Shown in pieces: positions 31,017 to 38,906 of a DNA stretch of 38,906 nucleotides. Position 1 is the first letter of the stretch. The number at the start of each line of letters is the position of its first letter. Under the pieces are notes generated by a model that worked only from the letters and a program-made list of their open reading frames with translations, had not been told where the DNA came from and made no database searches. Source of the DNA: Dehalococcoidia bacterium (lineage in GTDB: Bacteria > Chloroflexota > Dehalococcoidia > SZUA-161 > SpSt-899); the NCBI GenBank assembly GCA_023271515.1, contig JALPXQ010000003.1:1-38906 (forward strand). Direction: 5' to 3'. The translations under genes were made by a program, and so were the position numbers.

Positions 31017-31122
31017 AAATCTCTGGTGTATCCTCCAGAATAGAGAAGGGGCTGCAAGAGGAAGGCATTGCCATAGGCTTCATAGGTATGATAAGGCAAG
31101 CCCTCAAATCTACAGGGACATC

Positions 31123-31192
31123 GGGAGCACTTCGTCACCTGTCACCTGGCCGACTCGCTGAATCTGCGGCCGGTGCGGAGGGGTTGATACTG
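31123..31192 (+). repeat. 70-bp direct repeat, copy 2 (displaced dppF 3' end)
   Basis: Repeats 29253-29322 in the same orientation, 1870 bp away, with 68 of 70 positions identical. No dppF coding sequence precedes it. Its right edge (31192/31193) abuts the 3' end of the alanine racemase gene, whose final 15 or so residues are encoded antisense within it. Confidence 0.93.
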
Positions 31193-32314
31193 CCATAAGT
31201 AGACCCGCTGCACCTGCCGGCAGAGAGGGATGAGGATATCGTTCATCCCCACACCGGCCTTTGCCGCCTGCTTCTCCGCGGTCAGGCGTGGACCGAGCAC
31301 CTCGACCTCATCGCCTATCTTTGCGTCCAGACCGGTCACATCGATCATCGTGTGATCGAGGCATATCCGGCCGACGATCGGCGCTCTTTTGTCACCAATG
31401 ACCACCTCACCGCGATTGAAGAGTCCGCGGTGGAGCCCACTGCCGAAGCCGAGCGGAATGACAGCAATCTGGCGGGCGGAGTCCGTCCTATAGGTGCGAT
31501 TATAGCCAATGTAGCTCCCTGCAGGGAGCTGGCGCAGATCGATGATGCGGGTAGTGACCGTGGCGATCGGCGTGATCTGCTCACCCCACGTTCCTTCGGC
31601 CGGCACCTCGGGGTAGCCGTAGAGGATCGCACCGATGCGCACGAGGTTGTAATAACCTCCCATGGTCTCATCAGGATAGTTGATCAGACACGGCGCACAG
31701 GCGAAATGGCGTAGCGGCGGGAGCATTCCGGCTTCGTCCAATTGGGCAAGTACTATGTTCAACTTCTCGATCTGACCCAACGTATACGCCCGATCGTCCG
31801 GATCTTGCGAATCGGCAACCGCGGGGTGGCTGAATATCCCTTCGACCTGCAGGTTGGAGAGTTTTTGCAGCTCGGCGAAGAACTCGAGCGCCTCATCAGG
31901 GAAGACCCCAAACCGTCCCAGACCGGTATCGATAATCACCTGAACGCTTGCCGGCACGCCTTGAGCTTTTGCCTCCTGGTCGAGCCGGGCGGCAAAATCG
32001 AGACTGGCGATGCTGAGTGAGGCGCGCATCTCAACTGCAACAGCAACATCCTCGGCTCGGGATAGTCCTAGTACGAGAACAGGAAGCTCCACCCCAGCGC
32101 GACGCAGCCTCTCTACCTCAAAGAGATCAGCCACTCCCAGCCAGTCCACCCCCTCATCTTGCGCTCGTTGGGAAAGCTCGATCAGCCCATGCCCGTAAGC
32201 ATCGCGCTTCACCGTGAATAGTATCTTCACCTGCTCCGGTATATTCTGCCGCACCAGGCGGATGTTCTCCGCCAGGCGATCGAGATCTATCCTCACTTCA
32301 GCCATCGGTTGCAT
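31142..32314 (-). CDS. alr: Alanine racemase-like PLP enzyme
   Basis: A fold-type III PLP racemase of about 390 residues, interconverting L- and D-alanine or a similar amino acid. The PLP lysine is K36 in TVKRDAYGHG. Other family landmarks are IDTGLGRFG, YNRTYRT with the catalytic-tyrosine region, IPLGFGSG, NRGEVVIG, and VGRICLDHTMIDVT. ATG 32314 is preferred over the upstream start 32353 because GGAGGG (32324-32319) lies just before it. It begins 10 bp after the D-aminoacylase gene ends. The native end is probably at RVYLWQ; the tail YQPLRTGRRFSESAR is read from the displaced dppF repeat. In this operon a catabolic role, turning released D-amino acids into L-forms, is as likely as cell-wall synthesis. 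Confidence 0.9.
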   Translation of the reverse strand: MQPMAEVRIDLDRLAENIRLVRQNIPEQVKILFTVKRDAYGHGLIELSQRAQDEGVDWLGVADLFEVERLRRAGVELPVLVLGLSRAEDVAVAVEMRASLSIASLDFAARLDQEAKAQGVPASVQVIIDTGLGRFGVFPDEALEFFAELQKLSNLQVEGIFSHPAVADSQDPDDRAYTLGQIEKLNIVLAQLDEAGMLPPLRHFACAPCLINYPDETMGGYYNLVRIGAILYGYPEVPAEGTWGEQITPIATVTTRIIDLRQLPAGSYIGYNRTYRTDSARQIAVIPLGFGSGLHRGLFNRGEVVIGDKRAPIVGRICLDHTMIDVTGLDAKIGDEVEVLGPRLTAEKQAAKAGVGMNDILIPLCRQVQRVYLWQYQPLRTGRRFSESAR

Positions 32315-32324
32315 GTGTCCCTCC

Positions 32325-33893
32325 TTAATTATGGGCGAGAACACGGCCGGCAAGCCTGCCGGTATGTTCCCCGCGCTCTATCACCACAGTGCCGTTCACC
32401 AGCACATACTCAATTCCATCCGGATAGCGATGTGGATCAGTGTAGGTGGCTCTATCACAGATAATTTGTGGCTCAAAGACTGTAATATCAGCCCACAGCC
32501 CTTCAGCGATTCGTCCACGGTCCTTCAGCCCCAATTTCTCAGCCGGCGTGGAGGTCATCTTGCGGACCGCCTCGGCAAGCGGCAGAATTTTCTCCTTGCG
32601 CACGTATTTGCCCAGCACCCGCGGGAAGGTGCCGTAATTGCGCGGGTGCGGCTTACCGCGGTAAAGCACCCCAGACGTTGCCAAAGCGCTCCCGTCCGAG
32701 CCGATCATCACCGCCGGATGCTGCATCACCGTGCGCACATCCCCCTCCGACATCGCGAAGTGGACAATGCTTACTGTTGCCTCCTCCTTGATCAACAACT
32801 CAAAGACGGCCTCGAGTGGATCACTACCCCCTAGATCGGCCAGTTCCTGCACGCTCATTCCCTCGTAATCCTTATTTATCTTACAGTAAGCGATTTTGAT
32901 ATTCTCCCAGTAGCCGGCCGATTTCGCCATCTCCTGCCGCAGGCGCTTGCGGACGGCGGGATCGCGCAGTCTGGCAAGTAGCTTCTCTTTGCCACCCACA
33001 TGCATCCAACCAGGCAGGGAATCGGAGAGGCTGTTACTTGCTGCAATGTAGGGGTATTGATCGGCGGTAACATCGAGCCCGGCATCTCTGGCGCGGTCAA
33101 TCATCTCCAGCGACTGCCTAACCTTCCCCCAGTTCTCCCGGCCTGTTGCCTTATGGTGTGATATCTGCACAGGAATACCTGCCTTATGTCCGACTTTGAT
33201 TGCTTCTGTCACTGCATCAAGTAGCGTCTTCCCCTCTCCCCGGATATGCGAAGAGTAGATACCACCACATTCGGCGACGGCTTTGCTAAGCTCGATTAGC
33301 TCTTCTGTGTTGGCATAAAAGCTCGGAGCATAGATCAGTCCGGTGGAGAGACCCCGGGCACCCTCTTGCATTGCCTGCACAACCAGCCCCTTCATCGCGG
33401 TAAGCTCCGCCTCAGTCGGGGCGCGGTCATCAAATCCCATCACCGCCGCCCTAATTGTACCATGCCCGATCAGTGGGACGACGTTCAAAGCGATCCCCTG
33501 CTTCTTCAGGCGGGCAAGATATTCTTTCATGGTGAGCCAGTCCCATTCGAGTTCGAGGGATTCGAGATCAGTCTGTCCTTTAATCAGATCGAGCCGCTCC
33601 TTTGTGACCGGGGCGGCCGATGAGCCGCAGTTGCCGATCACCTCAGTGGTCACCCCTTGCCTGATCTTGCTCTCGGCTCGTGGATTGACCAGCAGGGGAA
33701 AGTCGGAATGAGAGTGCATATCAATGAATCCCGGAGCGACAATGAACCCAGCGGCATCGATCGTCCGAGCGGCCTCTCCATTGAAGATGCCGACCGCTTC
33801 GATCTGGCCGTCTTTCGTTCCTACATCGGCCCGCACCGGAGGGGCGCCGCTCCCATCGATCACCTGGCCGCCTTTGATGATGATATCGAACAT
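32325..33893 (-). CDS. N-acyl-D-amino-acid deacylase-like amidohydrolase (first)
   Basis: A 522-residue zinc amidohydrolase of the D-aminoacylase family, which frees D-amino acids from N-acyl or peptide-like precursors. It shows the metal motif HSHSDF (H60, H62, D64), C89 in GNCGSS (a metal ligand in characterised D-aminoacylases), the histidines in YSSHIRGEG and QISHHKA, and GSDGSAL carrying the catalytic Asp. The composite beta-barrel is formed by the N-terminus (IIIKGGQVIDGSG) and C-terminus (GLWADITVFEP). No signal peptide is seen, so it is cytoplasmic. It sits 5 bp after the second homologue and before alr. Substrate side chain cannot be predicted; dihydropyrimidinase-like activity seems less likely because the motifs fit D-aminoacylase. 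Confidence 0.9.
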   Translation of the reverse strand: MFDIIIKGGQVIDGSGAPPVRADVGTKDGQIEAVGIFNGEAARTIDAAGFIVAPGFIDMHSHSDFPLLVNPRAESKIRQGVTTEVIGNCGSSAAPVTKERLDLIKGQTDLESLELEWDWLTMKEYLARLKKQGIALNVVPLIGHGTIRAAVMGFDDRAPTEAELTAMKGLVVQAMQEGARGLSTGLIYAPSFYANTEELIELSKAVAECGGIYSSHIRGEGKTLLDAVTEAIKVGHKAGIPVQISHHKATGRENWGKVRQSLEMIDRARDAGLDVTADQYPYIAASNSLSDSLPGWMHVGGKEKLLARLRDPAVRKRLRQEMAKSAGYWENIKIAYCKINKDYEGMSVQELADLGGSDPLEAVFELLIKEEATVSIVHFAMSEGDVRTVMQHPAVMIGSDGSALATSGVLYRGKPHPRNYGTFPRVLGKYVRKEKILPLAEAVRKMTSTPAEKLGLKDRGRIAEGLWADITVFEPQIICDRATYTDPHRYPDGIEYVLVNGTVVIERGEHTGRLAGRVLAHN

Positions 33894-33898
33894 TTCCT

Positions 33899-35647
33899 TT
33901 ATCTCATCCGCAGTACTTCCCCAGGCCTGGCGCCGGTATGTCCCCCCTCTTCGACCACAACCTTGCCGTTTATGATGACGTATTCGATCCCTTGCGGGTA
34001 TCGCCGCGGTTCCAGTGCATCATCGCACTCGCTTATCACCGTTTTGTCGAACAGAACGATATCAGCATAGGCTCCTGCCACGAGCATGCCTCGCTCCTTC
34101 AGACCAAACCTCTTCGCCGGGGCATACGCTGCTTTATTGATCGCCTCTTCAAGTGACATGATCCCAAGGTTGTTGACGTATCGGCGCAGGTAGCGGGGAA
34201 ACCCGCCGTAGGTGTTGGGGTGGGGAAGGTAGTATGGCGGATATTTCATCTGCCAATCCGTATCGAATGTGTAGGTGTCCAGGCCAACCATCGCCGCTGG
34301 GTGCCTGAGGAAGGTGATCACCGCTTCCTCGCGCATGAATTCAGACCTCATCTTGGCTGTGGGGTCCTTCATGATCACCGCAAAGAGGGTGTCGAGCGGA
34401 TCGGCATCCTCTCCCCTGGCTATCTCGCCGATCGTCTTTCCCGCATAGCCGTTCACTCTACACCTGGTGACGATCAGATTATCCATCCAGTAGGGGTTCG
34501 TCGTCAAATTCAGCGACGGCCACTTGCCGGAGCCTATCGCCTCTGTTATCTCGACGCGAAAATCCTTTGCCCGTAGGCTTTCGGCGAGCCTCTCTGGCGA
34601 ACCGATCTCCCTGAGCCACGGTGCGAGCGTGGCGACGAGATCGGTTGCGGTCAGGGTCCCACCAGTGACGTTGGGAATAACGTCGAAAGTGACATCCACA
34701 CCCTCCCCCCGGGCCGCGTCGATGACCGCCAGGGTCGCTTGCGCGACTGCCTCTAGAAGTTGCGCCGGTGGCGGCGGATCGACTCTATAGCCGGGGATCA
34801 GGTGCGATATCTGCACAGGAACGCCGGTTTTCCTACCTATCTCCACCGCCTCAATGATCCCCTCGATCCTGTTCGCCGGTGGCCGCACCTTCCCTCGGCC
34901 GATCCCGCCGCTGCGCAGATGGGTGGCATAGATTCCGCCGTAGTCCTTCACCACCTGTACCAGCTCCACTATCTCCGCTGTGTCAGCATATATGCCCGGG
35001 ATATAGTCCAGGCCGGTTGAGAGGCCGAACGCGCCGGCCTCCATCGCCTCGGCGACCATCTGCTTCATCTTGTCCAGCTCGGCAGCGGTCGGCTTGCGCT
35101 CGAAGTCCGCGCCCATCGCCTCCGTCCTGATGGTGTTGTGGCCTACGAGTGGCACATGGTTAACCGACAGCCCTGTCCTCTCAAGCCGGGCTAGGAACTC
35201 CCCGAAGGTCCGCCAGTCAACATCAAGTCCGTAGAGCTCCTTTGCTTTGGGCTTAAAATCCTCCAGAGGGATGATTTCTTTGCTTTGATATTTAAATGGT
35301 CTAAGTTCGTATATCGCATCGAGGTCCCAGAACATGTTGAGCGGCCAGTAATCCTTCATCGGGGCCGCGGTATTGCCGCAATTTCCTCCGATTGTCGTTG
35401 TGACCCCTTGCATAACGAAGCTGGGAGCCGTCGGGTAGAGAAAGAGGGTTTTATCGGCATGGGCGTGAGCATCGATAAAGCCAGGAGCGACCACCAAGCC
35501 TTCAGCGTCGATGATCCTATCGTAATCGTCAGTTGCGATTTCACCTATCTCGACGATACGTTCACCGCTGATCGCTATCGACCCTTTAAATGCCCCTCCC
35601 CCGGAGCCATCGACGATTGAGCCGTTCCTGATCAGAATATCCATCAT
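33899..35647 (-). CDS. N-acyl-D-amino-acid deacylase-like amidohydrolase (second, longer)
   Basis: A 582-residue homologue of the preceding entry, with HAHADK (H61, H63, D65), C90 in GGNCGNTA, YATHLRSGG, VQISHLIPG and AYADIVLFD. It is about 60 residues longer, with extra segments after the metal-binding loop (WPLNMFWDLDAIYELRPF) and after QISHLIPGYRVDPPPPAQ. Near GLDTYTFDTDW the sequence replaces the GSDG of its sister, so the catalytic Asp may be one of these residues and substrate preference probably differs. ATG 35647 overlaps the stop of the S9 peptidase gene by one base (TGATG), with GAGGTG upstream. The two amidohydrolases are divergent paralogues, not a recent duplication. Confidence 0.86.
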   Translation of the reverse strand: MMDILIRNGSIVDGSGGGAFKGSIAISGERIVEIGEIATDDYDRIIDAEGLVVAPGFIDAHAHADKTLFLYPTAPSFVMQGVTTTIGGNCGNTAAPMKDYWPLNMFWDLDAIYELRPFKYQSKEIIPLEDFKPKAKELYGLDVDWRTFGEFLARLERTGLSVNHVPLVGHNTIRTEAMGADFERKPTAAELDKMKQMVAEAMEAGAFGLSTGLDYIPGIYADTAEIVELVQVVKDYGGIYATHLRSGGIGRGKVRPPANRIEGIIEAVEIGRKTGVPVQISHLIPGYRVDPPPPAQLLEAVAQATLAVIDAARGEGVDVTFDVIPNVTGGTLTATDLVATLAPWLREIGSPERLAESLRAKDFRVEITEAIGSGKWPSLNLTTNPYWMDNLIVTRCRVNGYAGKTIGEIARGEDADPLDTLFAVIMKDPTAKMRSEFMREEAVITFLRHPAAMVGLDTYTFDTDWQMKYPPYYLPHPNTYGGFPRYLRRYVNNLGIMSLEEAINKAAYAPAKRFGLKERGMLVAGAYADIVLFDKTVISECDDALEPRRYPQGIEYVIINGKVVVEEGGHTGARPGEVLRMR

Positions 35648-37644
35648 CAATCACTCACCTCTTTATCGGGTGCGATACCCAGTATATAGCGGTTCATCCA
35701 GTCGAGCAGCACCTCGTTCTGGACACGGCGCACGATCGGCGGACCATGGATTGACCCGGCATGGGGACTTGCCGGCAGCCTCACCATCTCCACAATACAA
35801 CCGCTCGCCTTGAGTACGGCGTAAAACTGCTCCGCTTGTTCCGCCGGGCAGCGATAGTCGTGCTCACCCTGCACCAACAGGGTAGGAGTGGTGCAGCGAT
35901 GCGCATAGGTGATGGGAGAGCATTGCCGGTACACCTCGGGTATTTCATGCGGTAGTCCGCCCATCTCCGCCGGGGCGAACCAGGGACCGACATCGCCGAC
36001 GCCGTACATACTGACCCAGTTGGTGACCGGGTTCTCCGGTACAGCCGCCTTGAAACGATCCGTCTGCCCCACGATCCAGCACGTCAGATTCCCACCACCG
36101 GAGAGGCCGCAGCAGCCCAGACGGTCCGGGTCAGCGATTCCCTTGGCGATGGCGAAATCAACGCCGGCCATCAGGTCCTTATAGTCCAGGTTGCCCCAAT
36201 CGCCGATGATCTTGGTGCTGAACTCGTCCCCATAGCCGGTGGAGCCACGTTGGTTGATGAACAACACGGCATAGCCCGCACCGGCCAGCATCTGGGAATC
36301 AAACGAGAAGATGTGCCCAAATCCGGAATGGGGTCCACCATGGATATACAGGATAGTCGGATAGGGTGCTTCGCCTATGCACGGCTTCATGATCCAACCC
36401 TCAACCTGCACACCATCGCTGCTGGAAAAGGAGAGGTGCTCAACTCGAGGGAGATCCCATTCCGCCAGCAGGTCGGCATTGATCCGGGTAAGTTGTCGCT
36501 CATTGGACCCATCCTTCGCAGCGATGAACAATTCCAGGGGGCTATCAAGGGTGCTGACCGCGAAAAGAAGGTGCTTGTCATTCATGTCCAGGGGGACGCA
36601 GCAGCGCTCGCCCATCACCACCGGTGCCCAGGATTCGGGTCCGTTCAGGGCAACGCGGTAGATCTGAACCGTGCCCCCTTCCTGAACCTGCACGCAGGCC
36701 GCTTGGCTATCCGCTGACACCAAAATATTGGGGGATGCCCTGTAGACCGGCATATCTGCTTGTAATCCCCCGCCTACCTGAAAGGTGAGGCCTGCCGTGC
36801 GGCATTCAGGCTCCTCTCCCTGCCGGTCGATCACCCACAGATCGTTTTGGGAGCCGATGGGGCGGCCGAACGGACTTCCGATGAAGACGACTCGCTGGCC
36901 GTCCGGTGTCCAGGCCGCGGAGATCGCATACCCCCAATCCTTCACAAGGTCGCGTACCTCTCCATCCAGGTTCACGATCCTGAGGGCGGGATAGACCCGA
37001 TGCGAATCCGGGAACATCGCTGCGGTGAATAAAATCTCTTGCCCATCGGGCGACCAGACCGGCATTCCGTTCTGACTGTCATCGTGGGTCAGTTGTTTGG
37101 GCTCTCCTCCGTCGGCAGGAATCACATAGATATCCTGCACCACGTTGTCCAGATATCCCACTGCATCGAACCGGTAGATGTGGCGGGTGACCCGATAGGG
37201 CTTTGTTGGGTCCGGCGGCTCACGCGCTGGACCGGCAGTAAAGGCGATCTGCTTGCCATCGGGTGACCAGGCAGGACCACCGCCGACCCCTTGCTTCATG
37301 GCTGTTAACGCGCGGGCCTCACCGCCATCCACTGGGATCAGGTAGATCTGCGGCTTATCACCTCGGGTCGAGAGGAAAGCGATCTGCTTGCCGTCTGGTG
37401 ACCACTGAGGGTTTGTGTCGCGGGCCAGCCCGGCGGTGAGTTGACGTGCCTCACACATTTCCAGAGACAAGAGCCAGATGGCAGCATACTCCTCCTCCTT
37501 CTCGGCATCAACGTGGGAGATCACGTAGGCAACGGTTTTGCTGTCGGGAGAAAGCCGCGCGTCTTGCAAGAACTTGAGGCGGAACAAGTCCGCCGGCTCA
37601 ACCCTTCGGAGTTCTTTTTTCTCCCCCAAAATATCTTCCTTCAT
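35647..37644 (-). CDS. S9-family prolyl oligopeptidase/acylaminoacyl-peptidase-like enzyme
   Basis: A 665-residue serine peptidase. The N-terminal beta-propeller of TolB/WD40-like repeats (ARLSPDSKTVAYV, PQWSPDGKQIAFLS, PAWSPDGKQIAFTAG, PVWSPDGQEILFTA) occupies roughly 1-400 and filters substrates. The C-terminal alpha/beta-hydrolase domain starts near 410 (YIHGGPHSGFG). The catalytic triad is S515 in GLSGGG, D596 in GEHDYRCP and H628 in ASPHAGS. No signal peptide is found, so it is probably cytoplasmic, trimming imported peptides. In the family it removes N-acylated amino acids or cleaves short peptides, which would feed the deacylases downstream. It starts 20 bp after the CocE-type gene, with GAGG-containing sequence upstream. 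Confidence 0.92.
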   Translation of the reverse strand: MKEDILGEKKELRRVEPADLFRLKFLQDARLSPDSKTVAYVISHVDAEKEEEYAAIWLLSLEMCEARQLTAGLARDTNPQWSPDGKQIAFLSTRGDKPQIYLIPVDGGEARALTAMKQGVGGGPAWSPDGKQIAFTAGPAREPPDPTKPYRVTRHIYRFDAVGYLDNVVQDIYVIPADGGEPKQLTHDDSQNGMPVWSPDGQEILFTAAMFPDSHRVYPALRIVNLDGEVRDLVKDWGYAISAAWTPDGQRVVFIGSPFGRPIGSQNDLWVIDRQGEEPECRTAGLTFQVGGGLQADMPVYRASPNILVSADSQAACVQVQEGGTVQIYRVALNGPESWAPVVMGERCCVPLDMNDKHLLFAVSTLDSPLELFIAAKDGSNERQLTRINADLLAEWDLPRVEHLSFSSSDGVQVEGWIMKPCIGEAPYPTILYIHGGPHSGFGHIFSFDSQMLAGAGYAVLFINQRGSTGYGDEFSTKIIGDWGNLDYKDLMAGVDFAIAKGIADPDRLGCCGLSGGGNLTCWIVGQTDRFKAAVPENPVTNWVSMYGVGDVGPWFAPAEMGGLPHEIPEVYRQCSPITYAHRCTTPTLLVQGEHDYRCPAEQAEQFYAVLKASGCIVEMVRLPASPHAGSIHGPPIVRRVQNEVLLDWMNRYILGIAPDKEVSD

Positions 37645-37664
37645 GCTAGTAGGGCGCCCGGCTG

Positions 37665-38906
37665 TTAACCGGGATGTTGGCGATTTTGTGGGGAGGGCAC
37701 AACCGGCAGCAATATGTGAGAAGGGTATTCATTATCGTGATAGATGGTGTGGTGCGCTATGCGCAATTCAGCATCTTCACCGATGGGATGGCCAGTGTTG
37801 GGATTGCGGTCATAGGTCGGAAAAGCACTGCTTGTGATTGACAAACGGAGCCGGTGGTCTGGCTTGAATAAGATACAAGTAGACATCAGCTCAAAGGTGA
37901 ACTTATAGACTTTCCCTGGTATCATCAATTCTGCTTCTCCCAAAGAATTTCGATACCGCGCTCGCAAAACCCCTTGACCAAGGTTGATTGAACGACCATC
38001 GGGATAAACATCAGAGAGCATGGCCACCCAGTCAGTGTCAGGACAGTCAGAGCTGGCATAGAGTGTGACAAAGGGCCGCCCACAGACCTCCAGTTCCTCT
38101 TTCAGCGGCTCGCTGGTGTAGACGAGCACATCATCCCGCCGCTCGATGAACCGTTTATCAAGTGGCTCCTCTGTATCTCCATATAGGTTCCAGTCCGTTA
38201 CAACTTCCACCGGATTTTCCGGATTATAGGTATACTCATCGGGCGGCTCAGTGGCTGGAGCCTTCGTACTCAGGTGGCCGTCGCCTTTTAAGGTATTGGC
38301 CCTTCCCCCGCTGTGTAGATAGAACTCCCTCATCTGTGCCCGTTTGGGCGGCCAATCTTCCTCATCGCGCCACTTGTTGTCTCCCATCACAAAGATCCGC
38401 ACTCGCTTATCGTTCAGCAGCCCGTTGTCCACCCCCTTCAGCCAGTAGTCGAACCACCGCAGATGGAGCTTGTTCATATCCACTATCGCCGCCGGGGTAA
38501 AATTAAGGCCGCCCAGTTCCTGCTTAGGTGTGCGGGTTCCGGCATGGTCCCAGGGGCCAATGAGAATGAATTGTCTGTCAGCGGCAGGGGAATGATTGAC
38601 CATACCCTCATAGAAATAAAGAGCACCTGGCTGGTCTCCATCATACCAACCTGTAATGTGAAGCACGGGCAGATCGATATGCTCAAAATCATCATCAAGC
38701 CGGAAGCGTTTCCAGAAATCATCAAGGTCTGGATGTGAGAGCCATTCTCGCCATACGGTGTTGGTCCGACCCAAGGCTTGGTCCATGGTCATTAAAGGCA
38801 GATGGTAGAAGACTTCTTTCCAGTTCACAACAGGATTGGTTCCCCGTTGCAGCGTACGGCCACCGACAAGATGCAGCCACGCCAAGGTCCACAGGCTTAC
38901 CGCCCC
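37665..38906 (-). CDS. CocE/NonD-family serine hydrolase (X-Pro dipeptidyl-peptidase-like), 5' end outside the window
   Basis: The C-terminal 413 residues of a CocE/X-Pro dipeptidyl-peptidase-type hydrolase; the frame is open to the window edge. The alpha/beta-hydrolase part shows ITGWYDGDQPGA with the catalytic Asp and LIGPWDHAG with the catalytic His. The Ser lies in the missing N-terminal portion. The C-terminal jelly-roll domain follows (FVTLYASSDCPDTDWVAML, DVYPDGRSINLGQGVLRARY, HRLRLSITSSAFPTYDRNPN), a signature of the family. The enzymes hydrolyse esters or proline dipeptides; the surrounding peptidase genes favour the latter. It is the first visible gene of a five-gene - strand operon ending in alr. 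Confidence 0.9.
   Translation of the reverse strand, partial: GAVSLWTLAWLHLVGGRTLQRGTNPVVNWKEVFYHLPLMTMDQALGRTNTVWREWLSHPDLDDFWKRFRLDDDFEHIDLPVLHITGWYDGDQPGALYFYEGMVNHSPAADRQFILIGPWDHAGTRTPKQELGGLNFTPAAIVDMNKLHLRWFDYWLKGVDNGLLNDKRVRIFVMGDNKWRDEEDWPPKRAQMREFYLHSGGRANTLKGDGHLSTKAPATEPPDEYTYNPENPVEVVTDWNLYGDTEEPLDKRFIERRDDVLVYTSEPLKEELEVCGRPFVTLYASSDCPDTDWVAMLSDVYPDGRSINLGQGVLRARYRNSLGEAELMIPGKVYKFTFELMSTCILFKPDHRLRLSITSSAFPTYDRNPNTGHPIGEDAELRIAHHTIYHDNEYPSHILLPVVPSPQNRQHPG

Noticed and set aside
29323..31122. ECF segment as a classical insertion sequence
   Set aside because: It carries no transposase and no terminal inverted repeats that I could find, and the flanking repeat of 70 bp is too long for a usual target duplication.
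32325..35647. Recent tandem duplication of the deacylase gene
   Set aside because: The two proteins share motifs but differ widely in length and sequence, so they are old paralogues.

Overview
The window looks like a chromosome segment of a strictly anaerobic, fermentative bacterium. The evidence is an oxygen-sensitive enzyme set ([FeFe] hydrogenases, HydE/F/G, Hdr/MvhD-type electron transfer), sigma-70 promoters, Shine-Dalgarno sites and an ECF sigma factor. I suspect an uncultured Chloroflexota (Dehalococcoidia-like) subsurface lineage, but that is inference from gene content; no rRNA or other marker is present. There are no tRNA or rRNA genes, CRISPR arrays or recognisable transposases. 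Both ends cut through genes.

Region 1 (1-9013, + strand) is hydrogen metabolism. It holds the 3' part of a NuoF-like NADH-binding subunit, a NuoG-like [FeFe]-hydrogenase catalytic subunit, an AT-richer group B-like [FeFe] hydrogenase, a remnant of the catalytic subunit's 3' end, a TM1266-type regulator, and the H-cluster maturases hydF, hydG and hydE. Region 2 (9115-15593) is an Hdr/Flx-type module. A fused HdrC-HdrB (HdrD-like) protein and HdrA on the + strand converge, with overlapping stop codons, on a - strand operon of MvhD, two 4Fe-4S proteins and an FAD/NAD(P)/2Fe-2S protein. Together regions 1 and 2 could exchange electrons among H2, NADH, ferredoxin and an unknown disulfide.

Region 3 (15717-25774, + strand) is a peptide-type ABC transporter operon behind two near-consensus sigma-70 promoters. 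It encodes a very long lipoprotein binding protein, two permeases, two ATPases, a small membrane protein and a membrane-anchored protein with a 22-coil right-handed beta-helix. Region 4 (25775-38906) appears to be for peptide and D-amino-acid catabolism. It contains a broken D-aminopeptidase (dppA) start, an M20 amidohydrolase with a second pair of transporter ATPases (+), and a - strand operon of a CocE-type hydrolase, an S9 peptidase, two N-acyl-D-amino-acid deacylase-like amidohydrolases and an alanine racemase. A four-gene ECF sigma/anti-sigma locus (-) sits between the last ATPase gene and the racemase.

The most unusual pattern is structural. Twice in this window the 3' end of a gene is repeated on the far side of a foreign-looking module. 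The hydA tail recurs after the group B hydrogenase (about 80% identical over 90 bp). The dppF tail recurs after the ECF locus (68 of 70 bp identical). A third junction joins the beta-helix gene to a dppA stub. Other oddities are a Cys-to-Tyr change in a conserved 2Fe-2S site of HydA, a displaced ligand cysteine in HydG, and a strong intra-operon hairpin after the binding-protein gene.
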